The translations under genes and the position numbers were made by a program. Under the pieces are notes generated by a model. It was not told the origin of the DNA. It made no database searches and worked only from the letters and a program-made list of their open reading frames with translations. 64,000 nucleotides of DNA from Euphorbia lathyris (Eukaryota > Streptophyta > Magnoliopsida > Malpighiales > Euphorbiaceae): the NCBI RefSeq assembly GCF_963576675.1, contig NC_088915.1:84019501-84083500 (forward strand), written 5' to 3'. Shown here one piece after another: positions 56,537 to 64,000 of the stretch (the stretch's first letter is position 1; each line of letters begins with the position of its first letter).

Positions 56537-57764
56537 TTTGTTTATGAAAGATTCAACTTTTGATTTTAATGAGGATTGTTTACAAGCTTTCAATACATTG
56601 AAAACAGCTTTAGTCAGTACACCTATAATATCGAAACCCGATTGGAATTTACCTTTTCAAATTATGTGCGATGCAAGTGACTTAGCTGTAGGGTGTGTAT
56701 TAGGTCAAAGGAAGGATAAGAAACTTCATGTTATATATAATGCGAGTCACACATTGTCCGGTGCACAGTTAAATTACACCACAAATGAAAAAGAAATGCT
56801 AGCGGTAGTGTTTGCATGTGATAAGTTTAGGTCATACCTGCTAGGATCTAAAGTCATCATTTATACCGATCATGTAGCTTTAAGATATTTATTTGTTAAG
56901 AAAGATGCAAAACTGCGTCTTATTAGATGGGTCCTGTTATTACAAGAATTTGACATAGAGATTAAAGATAAAAAGGGAATTGAAAACCTTATCGCCGATC
57001 ATCTATCAAGACTTGAAGACGAAAACGGTCCCATTGGTGAAATATTAGGCATTCGAGATGATTTCCCCGATGAGTATCTCATGCAAGTAAAAAGTGCCAT
57101 AGCACCATGGTATGCGGATATTGCCAATTACTTAGCTGCTCATGTTGTACCAGATGGATTAAATTCTCAGCAAAAGAAGAAATTGTTTTCAAAAGTTAAG
57201 AGATATTTTTGGGAAGATCCATACTTGTTCAAAACATGCGGCGATGGAATGCTTAGGAGATGTGTTAATGAGTTTGAATATGACTCTATAATGTTAGAAT
57301 GTCATGCAAGCGCTTATGGAGGTCATAACGACGTAAGCAAAACAATAGCTAGAATATTAGAATGTGGATTCTTTTGGCCTACCTTGTTTAAAGATGTCCG
57401 TTCATTTATTATCCGTTGTGATAAATGTCAAAGAACCGGGAATTTAGGAAGGAAAGATGAGATGCCTCTCACAAACATGTTGGAAGTTGAAATCTTCGAC
57501 GTGTGGGGAATCGATTTCATGGGTCCTTCTTCTTTTGGCAAAAATTATATATTAGTAGCCGTAGACTATGTTTCAAAGTGGGTTGAAGCAATTGCAACCC
57601 CGACAAATGATTCTAAGGTAGTTGTTAAGTTTTTAAATGAAATATTTTGCCGATTTGGAGTCCCTAGAGTTATGGTAAGCGATGGAGGTACTCATTTCAT
57701 AAATAGAAGCTTTGAGTCGCTTATGAGAAAATACGGAGTACACCACCGTGTATCTACGCCATAC
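56514..57764 (+). pseudogene. RNase H and integrase of Athila B, cut by element C
   Basis: RNase H starts [16 protein letters not shown] with [18 protein letters not shown]. It is followed by the integrase zinc-binding region ([23 protein letters not shown]) and the catalytic core with [15 protein letters not shown] (first Asp) and [10 protein letters not shown] (second Asp). The frame ends at HHRVSTPY, just before the expected HPQTNGQ...E block, because element C is inserted at 57765. Confidence 0.9.
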
Positions 57765-57999
57765 TGATAGGGGTATTTTACCCATATCTTTTAGCATGAT
57801 TTACGGGTTGATTTTGGATAAAATAAATAAGTTTAATTACAAAAATAAAGTGTTTTGATAAAATAAAGAAATAAAAATAAATCTCGTACTTTCAGTTAAT
57901 TTTCCGTGCTTTTGATTAGTTTAGGAAATAAAAACGTCAAGCTAACTCAGCTCGCAAGATTTGTATTTCAGGTACGAGCAAGGAGCAAAAATCTACTCA

Positions 58000-58225
58000 A
58001 ATACGCAGGGCGTATCATCCTTTACGCGGGGCGTGAAACATGTTGTCAGCAATAATTGCCTTATCAGCAAGCGCCATGTGGAATTGACTCAGCATACGCG
58101 GGGCGTATACCACCCTACGCAGGGCGTGCTTGAGACAACAAGACACAGAATTGGTCCACATGCAGGAGATTTCTGACGGAATGGGCACTTACGCGGGGCG
58201 TAGACCACCTCACGCGGGGCATATC
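58000..58225. promoter_or_regulatory. Cluster of ACGC-NNN-GCGT palindromes in LTR C
   Basis: Three pairs: TACGCAGGGCGTA with TACGCGGGGCGTG; TACGCGGGGCGTA with TACGCAGGGCGTG; TACGCGGGGCGTA with CACGCGGGGCATA. All lie 75-300 bp upstream of TATAAATAGG. Each 11-mer is itself a palindrome with a 3-base centre. A regulatory role is inferred from the repetition and position. Confidence 0.55.
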
Positions 58226-58300
58226 ATGGGATTTCTGCACCAAATAATGTTGCTCCATACTTGTATTTGTGAAGTTACAACATTGCCCTTGCTTGATGTC

Positions 58301-58310
58301 TATAAATAGG
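58301..58310 (+). promoter_or_regulatory. TATA box of LTR C
   Basis: TATAAATAGG in GATGTCTATAAATAGGAAGC is a near-ideal plant TATA box. Transcription would start about 30 bp downstream, giving a long R-U5 leader. Confidence 0.7.
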
Positions 58311-59347
58311 AAGCTCTTGAACTTCTTTTGACACCAAGAACCAATTTACGCACTAGAGAGCAAACTATACTTGTTTTGATTATTGTTGTAGTATAGATTC
58401 AGTTTTTGTAGCTAAACTCTCCACCTCGAGAGCTTGTTCGGTTGTTCCGGCATTCCATCGAAGTTCCGCTCCACCATTCGTCACCAAGCTCGAGAGTTCC
58501 ACCTCCACGACCTAGGAGACGGCTTTGAGTCCGGTTAGCTAGTTTCAAGCGCTGATTCTCCCCTTTTTACGTGCTAATTAGCTTGTACTCTTCCTATGTA
58601 CTAGGCTTGGTTGTATTCCGTTTATATACATTCCATATTTATAATTTCATGATTTATAATCTCTATTTCCCTTTACGTGTTAGTGTTTGCTACTTGTTTT
58701 GATATTTGTAATTGATTATTATGTAGGAGAACGTGATTTCCGATGCCATTCAGGCTATCCTTAGGGAGTTATATAGGTGTTGCCTTACCGGAAGTGACAA
58801 ACCGGAAACCGTAGGAATTGACAAGCCACGGAACTTACGGGCCCTAGTTTCTAATTCCCCCGCATTAGACACGCCTTGACTAGGAATCACGTAGTCTAAG
58901 TGCTTCACGGGTCGGTCCTACTACACTTAGTTGTCTTTACAAGAGTAAATTATTATCCGTATACATTTAGAGTCGTTATTTATCGTGGTTATAACTTATC
59001 GTTATTCATCCTACTTCATAGGGTTTTAGCTACACAAATCTGAGTCGCCAATAGTTAGGGATAGTGTGTAGTTATGTCTTACTTTACCCCAAAGTAATCA
59101 TCGCTTAAATAACATACGAAACCGAGTCGTCTAATACTTGTAATTATAAATCCCGTGGATTCGATACCCGGTCTTAACCGGATTATTACTTGATACGACG
59201 GGGTACACTTGCCCCTAAGTAGTCGTAGCGTCTAGTAGAGTTAAGAGCAATTTATAAAGATCACATCCATAGATATAGAGTCCGCACTCATAATATATAT
59301 ATTTCGTCATAGAAACTCTACCACTAGGCGTCGCGCTATCAAGTTTT

Positions 59348-59365
59348 TGGCGCTGTTGCCGGGGA
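59348..59365 (+). promoter_or_regulatory. Primer binding site, tRNA-Asp (element C)
   Basis: TGGCGCTGTTGCCGGGGA differs at one base from the site of A and B and starts six bases after the LTR end. Confidence 0.8.
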
Positions 59366-59500
59366 TTTATAATCTCCTACAATATTAGAAAAAAACGTTT
59401 CATTGTTAGTTTAAACATTCTTTTTGTATAAATTGTTTATATGTACTTTTACTAACATTATTCTTTCTTGTTGATAACTCTTTTATACTTGTTTTACTTT

Positions 59501-61003
59501 ATGCACACCCGATCTAAGAGTGATTCTCTCGTACCTATTGATCTCGAAATTGAACGTACTCTTTGTAGGTTACGTAGAGAAAGAATGGCAAACCCCAACG
59601 CCGAGGTCAACCAACCCGACGGAAACAAAAGGCCGCACGTGAACAACATTCGCGGGGGCAATGATACGCGTTCGATGATGGAGATCCTTGCTCCGCATCG
59701 CCCCCAAAATCGTAATGGCATTGTCGCTCCCACGATCCCGGCCAACACATACGAGATCAAGACCGACATGATCCAACTGATACAACAATGTGGTCAATTC
59801 GGAGGGGAACTCCATGAGAACCCCAACGAACATTTGGATAAATTTCTTATGTGTGACGATACCTCTCGGCAAAATGGTGTTCTCGTTGAGGCTGTAAGAC
59901 TAAAATTGTTTCCTTTTTCATTGACAGGACAGGCGTTGGAATGGCTACACTCATTGGAGGCGGGATCCATCACGTCATGGGAGGAGCTCGAAAAGGAGTT
60001 CCTTTCCTACTATTTTCCGCCATCCAAAACAGTCAAGTTACGGACCGATATCACGTCCTTCAGGCAGTTGGAATGCGAGGCCCTTCATACAGCTTGGGCT
60101 AGGTTCCGGACGTTGCTCCGAAACTGCCCCCACCATGACATCCCGAAGCACGACTTGGTAAGCACTTTTTACCACGGGTTAACCCCCACTAACCGTGCGA
60201 CTGTTGATTCCGTTGCAGGTGGGGATCTATTTCGGAAATCAGCTAGTGAGGCCTACGAGCTCATTCATGAGCTCGCGAGGAAAAGCGTACAATGGCAAGA
60301 GGATCGGCTTGCCGGCTCGTCGCGACACCAAATGTTTGCTGTGGAGAAAGAGGCTCCGAAAAGCTCCATAGCAGAAATGCATAAGAAACTTGACTCATTA
60401 ATTGCCCAGCTAAGCCTCAACAAAAGTGCACAGGTCCTGATGTGCAATCATTGTGGTGGAGACCACGACGGACTCAACTGCCAAGCCGGTAGCCCTTTCG
60501 CTGGCGACATCGAGAGTGTAAGTTATGTAGGAGGAAATCCAAGGTATAATCCTAATCCGAACTCCTATCACCACCACAGTAATAATAACAACGGTTGGCG
60601 GCCTCGGTACCAACACCCGAACTTGTCATATGGTAATAATAATAATGTGTTGAGACCCCCATCCGGCTTTGAGCAAGAATTTTGGGAAAACGGGCTCGGG
60701 CAATCACAAGCCACACCCGGTAATCGAAACGCTCCACCTTCCAACAATGTACACGACCAATCGGTCATGTCTTTGTTGAAGGACATATTAACCCGTCTTT
60801 CCGATAGCGAAGTGTTTTACAGGGATCTTAGCCGCCAGGTGGCCCACCTAAACCGTCAACAACAAGAAAGGCCACTAGGAACCCTCCCGGCGAACACTGA
60901 ACAAAACCCGCGGGGTAAGAATCGAGAATCCGGACAGGTGATAACGCTCCTCAACAATAGGAGTTCGGACCCGTCAAGTTCTAACCCGGACATCTTGCCC
61001 TAA
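59501..61003 (+). CDS. Gag protein of element C
   Basis: An open frame of 500 residues from MHTRSKSDSLVPIDLEIERT, the typical Athila gag start; an upstream in-frame ATG at 59468 is less likely. The capsid-like region includes LFPFSLTGQALEWLHSLEAG and LEKEFLSYYFPPSKTVKLR. A zinc knuckle of the form CX2CX3-4HX4C (CNHCGGDHDGLNC) is encoded from about 60443. A His/Asn-rich stretch and a Q-rich tail follow, ending RSSDPSSSNPDILP. It packages RNA into particles in this family. The frame is intact, in contrast to the gags of A and B, and it is not joined to pol. Confidence 0.85.
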   Translation: MHTRSKSDSLVPIDLEIERTLCRLRRERMANPNAEVNQPDGNKRPHVNNIRGGNDTRSMMEILAPHRPQNRNGIVAPTIPANTYEIKTDMIQLIQQCGQFGGELHENPNEHLDKFLMCDDTSRQNGVLVEAVRLKLFPFSLTGQALEWLHSLEAGSITSWEELEKEFLSYYFPPSKTVKLRTDITSFRQLECEALHTAWARFRTLLRNCPHHDIPKHDLVSTFYHGLTPTNRATVDSVAGGDLFRKSASEAYELIHELARKSVQWQEDRLAGSSRHQMFAVEKEAPKSSIAEMHKKLDSLIAQLSLNKSAQVLMCNHCGGDHDGLNCQAGSPFAGDIESVSYVGGNPRYNPNPNSYHHHSNNNNGWRPRYQHPNLSYGNNNNVLRPPSGFEQEFWENGLGQSQATPGNRNAPPSNNVHDQSVMSLLKDILTRLSDSEVFYRDLSRQVAHLNRQQQERPLGTLPANTEQNPRGKNRESGQVITLLNNRSSDPSSSNPDILP

Positions 61004-61263
61004 GCCGCGGCATGAGAAAGTCGAGCTACTTCGACTATAAACGTAGCATTGGTTTGAATTACTCGAACCTTTTTGTTTATATGTATTATAAATTTTTGTT
61101 CTTTTCTCTTCTCTTTAATTCTTCCTTTTTGAGTTATTGTTTCACATTTTATTTTCGCTTGTGTTTTAATTTTTACTTTCATTTTTATTTTTAGCTTAGT
61201 TTCTATTATTTTTTATAAAACCAAAAGAAAAACAAATCCCACAATAATCCAAAAAAAAAATTT

Positions 61264-61891
61264 TAAGGTACGCGGGACGTTAACCCCATACGCCCCGCGT
61301 ATCTTAAAAATAATCCTAATAAATGCCACGTAGAGGACACGCGGGGCGTACCCTAGGGTACGCCGCGCGTATCCTCGGGGAGTTGTGAATCACAACTCCC
61401 CATGGCAGCTTTTTCTTCATAACCTCCCATCATTTCTCTTCCCCAAAAATCTTTCCCACTTCTCCACTCCACCTCTTCTTCCATCCAATCAACTTCCATC
61501 CTTTCAAATTCAAATCCTCAACCTCCCTCCACAATAAATTTACATTAACTACCCTCTTAATTTCAAAATTAAAACACCCAAAAACATTAATTAAACATAA
61601 AAACCATAAAAAACATTAACACCTCATTAATAACATCATAAATCAAAACTCCAAAGAAATTCAAAATACCTCTAAAAAACCGAAAAAAAGATTTTTCACA
61701 TTCCGTTTTACTCGCGGCGTATTCCCTTGTACGCCCCGCGTCCCTGCCTTTTTCTACCATAAAAAATGGCAAGAGGTGCACTACGCATGGCGTACCCCCA
61801 TGTACGCCCCGCGTATCGCGCCCCTATTGTGTAATTAGCGCTCAAAAGGTGGGATACGCGTGGTGTGGCCGCTTCACGCCGCGCGTATCCC
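61264..61891. repeat. Five GC-rich hairpins upstream of ORF2 of element C
   Basis: Inverted pairs of the ACGC-NNN-GCGT unit at 61264-61306, 61333-61376, 61710-61745, 61781-61816 and 61851-61891. Stems run about 15-20 bp with GTACCCTAGGGTAC-like centres. Between them lie AT- and CT-rich unstructured sequences. They are absent from block 1 only because of its deletion. Confidence 0.75.
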
Positions 61892-61932
61892 TCATGGGGA
61901 TCCGAGTTTTGCTTGGATCCCCACTTCCCTCC

Positions 61933-61940
61933 TATATATA
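61933..61940 (+). promoter_or_regulatory. Candidate internal TATA box for ORF2
   Basis: TATATATA in CCTCCTATATATACACCC lies about 95 bp before the ORF2 start and directly after the hairpin cluster. Its use as an internal promoter is inferred. Confidence 0.45.
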
Positions 61941-62029
61941 CACCCTTCCTTTCCTCCTTTTTCTTCCTCACTCATTGCCCCAACTCTTCACAACACTCAT
62001 CTTCTACTCTTTCTATCTCACATTCCACC

Positions 62030-63229
62030 ATGGTTCGGAGAAAGAACACCGCCGATATGCGTCCCCCACGAGCCACTCATGCCCGTACCGGCCGCACCCA
62101 AAACCAATCACAACCACCACCCGAGCGGGAAAGCACACCCCCCCTCACCCGCCTATACCGGGCTCCTTTTCACCTTCTCACCGAGGAGGAGGCCACCCGG
62201 TACGAAGCCCTTTGTGCCGCCACCGTCATGGAGCTACCCTATATCCAACGTAGCATGCTCGATCAACACGATCTAGGCACGCCTTTCGAAGATCATCTCC
62301 GTGCCCTCGGGTGGTATGACATCTACAGTAAAGAATACCACGTATACCCCTCCTTGGTTATTGAGTTCTACACCACCCTCACCTCCAACAACATCCCCGG
62401 AGCCGCCCTCTTCAACTTCCGCCTCCACAACCGCCCCTTCTCCATTGACACTCAATGGCTCCAACACCATTTCACTTACCAAACGGAGGGGGGCACATCC
62501 CATTGGCCCGACAGTGTTACCGCTCATGAGTTTTGGACCTCCATCACCGGGTCTGAGGACTATGATATCTCCAACCTCCGCCCATCTCTCATCCGTAACC
62601 CTATCCTCCAACTTCTCCACCGCTTCATCTCATTTTACTTCTCGGGGAAGTCCGAGTCCTCTAAGGTCAACAAGCACGAACTATTGGCCCTCTACTGCTG
62701 TGCCAATGGGCGCACCTATGACCTTGCCTATCACGTGGCTGCTCACCTCCACGCCACACCCATCCGGAAATGGGCCAAGCTCGGGTTCGGCCACCTTGTC
62801 ACCATCTTCGCCCTCTCCACTCTCGGCTCCGACGCCATTGAGCGCCTCCCGCGCCTTGTGCCTCGGCCGTTGGACAAAAACGCCTTTAAATCCTTAAAAC
62901 GTCCAACTTCTGGCCCGGGCCAGACTTCGGGGGCGGCTCCCTCCAATGCGGAAGGGGACTCAGATTCAAGCATGGGTCTCAATTTCAGTCCTCCACCCCT
63001 CCACGACTTCAACGCTCTTTATGCTCAGTTGGATATCTTGGAGGATAACCAACGCCAAGACCGGGTTCATTATGACTCCCAATTCGCCACCCTCAACACC
63101 CGCTTCGACTCCATCGAAGCACAACAACGGGAGGATCAGGTTCATCTCGATGCTCGCTTCGATGCCCTCACTAACTCCTTCGCCTCCTACTTTAACATCC
63201 ATGGCAATCCGCCTCCACCACAACCATAG
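62030..63229 (+). CDS. ATHILA/env-like ORF of element C (ORF2)
   Basis: 399 residues from MVRRKNTADMRPPRATH; the start was chosen as the first ATG after the basic-leader-type sequence and candidate TATA. A basic, Pro-rich N-terminus is followed by a globular part with RYEALCAATVMELPYIQRSM, PFSIDTQWLQHHFTYQ and LLALYCCANGRTYDLAYHVA, which resembles the extra ORF of Athila elements (Pfam ATHILA ORF-1 type). The C-terminal 110 residues are heptad-rich (LDILEDNQRQDRVHYDSQF) and probably form a coiled coil, ending in Pro. No convincing signal peptide or membrane segment is visible, so an envelope role is doubtful. The function is unknown; the frame is intact. Confidence 0.65.
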   Translation: MVRRKNTADMRPPRATHARTGRTQNQSQPPPERESTPPLTRLYRAPFHLLTEEEATRYEALCAATVMELPYIQRSMLDQHDLGTPFEDHLRALGWYDIYSKEYHVYPSLVIEFYTTLTSNNIPGAALFNFRLHNRPFSIDTQWLQHHFTYQTEGGTSHWPDSVTAHEFWTSITGSEDYDISNLRPSLIRNPILQLLHRFISFYFSGKSESSKVNKHELLALYCCANGRTYDLAYHVAAHLHATPIRKWAKLGFGHLVTIFALSTLGSDAIERLPRLVPRPLDKNAFKSLKRPTSGPGQTSGAAPSNAEGDSDSSMGLNFSPPPLHDFNALYAQLDILEDNQRQDRVHYDSQFATLNTRFDSIEAQQREDQVHLDARFDALTNSFASYFNIHGNPPPPQP

Positions 63230-63404
63230 TTTCCATTTTCTTTTTATGTTTTCTTTATGTATTTCCTTTTGATGTTGTTTTTGTTATTTCTTGTGTTATT
63301 TTTCATGTTTTTAGTGTACGATGTTTTCACTTTAATATATATCATTAAATTCCGGTTGTGTTTTGTGCTTTCATTGTGTTTGTTTTTGTTGTTTAAAATA
63401 ACAC

Positions 63405-63585
63405 CACGCAGGGCGTACCCCATGGTACGCCCCACGTACCCTGCATTCTCCTATTTAAAAACGTTCAAAAACTCAAACACGCGGGGCGTCCTGTTCCTGC
63501 GCCCCTCGTATTTGGGTCTCTGACTCAAAAAGAGATGCAAACGCCACCCTACGTGGGGCGCCCCCTGGGCACGCCTCGCGTAGGG
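63405..63585. repeat. Three GC-rich hairpins downstream of ORF2 of element C
   Basis: Pairs at 63405-63439, 63477-63510 and 63547-63585, the same as in element D with point differences (for example CCCCACGT for CCCCGCGT). Confidence 0.75.
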
Positions 63586-64000
63586 CCCCTGACCACTAAG
63601 GGTCTTCTTTTCCTTCCTTACCTTTATTTTTGTTTTTGTTTTAACTTCTTTTTGCGACGCCCTTGGAACAGGCGTCATTTTAAATAACGCGGAGGGTCGT
63701 GCAACCCCGCACCTTCAGTTTGTTTTGCACTAACAAAAACACAAAAAAAAATAAAAATCAAATAAACAACAAAATAATTAAACTAATTTATTGATCCCTA
63801 AAATTTTTCCCGACACACTAACCTCCCTCGGAAATTATTTAAATGTTCCGTTGTTTGTCCGTAAATGTAAATACCGTCAGAATACAAAGGATCGGTTTTA
63901 GTAAGAAATTTTAGTCTTAATTTTGAAGTTAGGGAATTTGTGCAAAGCTTAAGTTAGTACTAAACTAAGGCATTGAGTCTTAACCCTAATGTTATCTCCA
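63586..64000. other. 3' non-coding part of element C at the window edge
   Basis: No frame of note. It matches 48170-48583 of block 1 almost base for base to the last base of the window. Confidence 0.7.

Larger units (their letters stand above)
51416..57764 (+). mobile_element. Athila-type Ty3/gypsy element B, interrupted by element C
   Basis: LTR 51416-52941 (1526 bp), tRNA-Asp PBS at 52948, gag, protease, RT, RNase H and integrase to 57764, where element C starts. The rest of the integrase and the 3' LTR must lie beyond C, outside the window. It shares its gag lesions with A and has its own frameshifts at about 54669 (extra T) and 56504 (extra A). It is not autonomous in its present state. 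Confidence 0.9.
57765..59341 (+). repeat. 5' LTR of element C
   Basis: TGATAGGGGTATTTTACC...GCGTCGCGCTATCA; 1577 bp with complementary TGATAG/CTATCA ends. It contains six ACGC-NNN-GCGT motifs in three close pairs (58000-58036, 58093-58130, 58188-58225) and a TATA box at 58301. Confidence 0.82.
57765..64000 (+). mobile_element. Element C: pol-less Athila-like LTR element (3' end outside window)
   Basis: 5' LTR 57765-59341, PBS, gag 59501-61003, a GC-palindrome-rich spacer, and a separate ORF 62030-63229. No protease, RT or integrase lies between or after them within the window, nor in the homologous stretch of block 1 down to 51122. It was inserted into the integrase of element B. It would need proteins from an autonomous Athila relative to move. 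Confidence 0.82.

Noticed and set aside
57999..58225. GC-rich repeated units considered as a CRISPR-like array
   Set aside because: The units are short palindromes with irregular spacing inside an LTR of a plant retrotransposon; no uniform spacers exist.
61849..62276. Alternative plus-strand frames beside the ORF2 start
   Set aside because: They are Pro/Ser/His-rich shadows of the ORF2 leader and N-terminus; only the 62030 frame has family similarity.
62030..63229. Naming ORF2 a true envelope gene
   Set aside because: No convincing signal peptide, cleavage site or membrane anchor is visible; similarity is to the ATHILA-type extra ORF in general.

Overview
The window is nuclear DNA of a eudicot plant. 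It is AT-rich, its genes are split by GT-AG introns, it is dense in LTR retrotransposons and MITEs, and nothing bacterial or organellar is visible. The exact taxon cannot be read from the sequence.

Left half (about 0.9-39.1 kb): two tandem, same-strand beta-glucosidase genes of glycoside hydrolase family 1. Gene 1 spans 1068-12344 and gene 2 spans 17310-38819. I could trace all 12 exons of each with matching lengths and phases, giving proteins of 513 and 508 residues. Both keep the acid/base glutamate (TFNEPN) and the nucleophile glutamate (ITENG), and both have an N-terminal signal-peptide-like segment. Their sequence resembles the Arabidopsis BGLU45/46/47 (monolignol glucosidase) clade. Gene 2 stays open although its introns hold a decayed Ty1/copia element (itself carrying a SINE, a hAT-type MITE and another insert), a Ty3/gypsy integrase relic, a Mutator-like element with a 9-bp target duplication, a LINE-type retroposon, a T-rich minisatellite and several fold-back repeats. 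Intron 2 of gene 2 uses a GC donor.

Intergenic 12.3-17.3 kb: fold-back repeats, MITEs and an unassigned decayed element with a repeated protein-like motif.

Right half (about 40.1-64 kb): Ty3/gypsy elements of the Athila type, in two related blocks. Block 2 is better preserved: an Athila element B (51416-57764) is cut in its integrase by a second element C (57765 to beyond the window end). C has 1.58-kb LTRs, a gag gene and a separate ORF of ATHILA/env-like type, with no pol gene between them. Block 1 (40409 to about 51.1 kb) is a closely similar copy of the same nested structure, shortened by two deletions. Both element types carry conspicuous inverted-repeat motifs upstream of TATA boxes: TCGCGACTGAGAT hairpins in A/B, and many ACGC-NNN-GCGT palindromes in C and its copy. 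These palindromes, the pol-less gag+ORF element and the duplicated nested block are the most unusual parts of the window.
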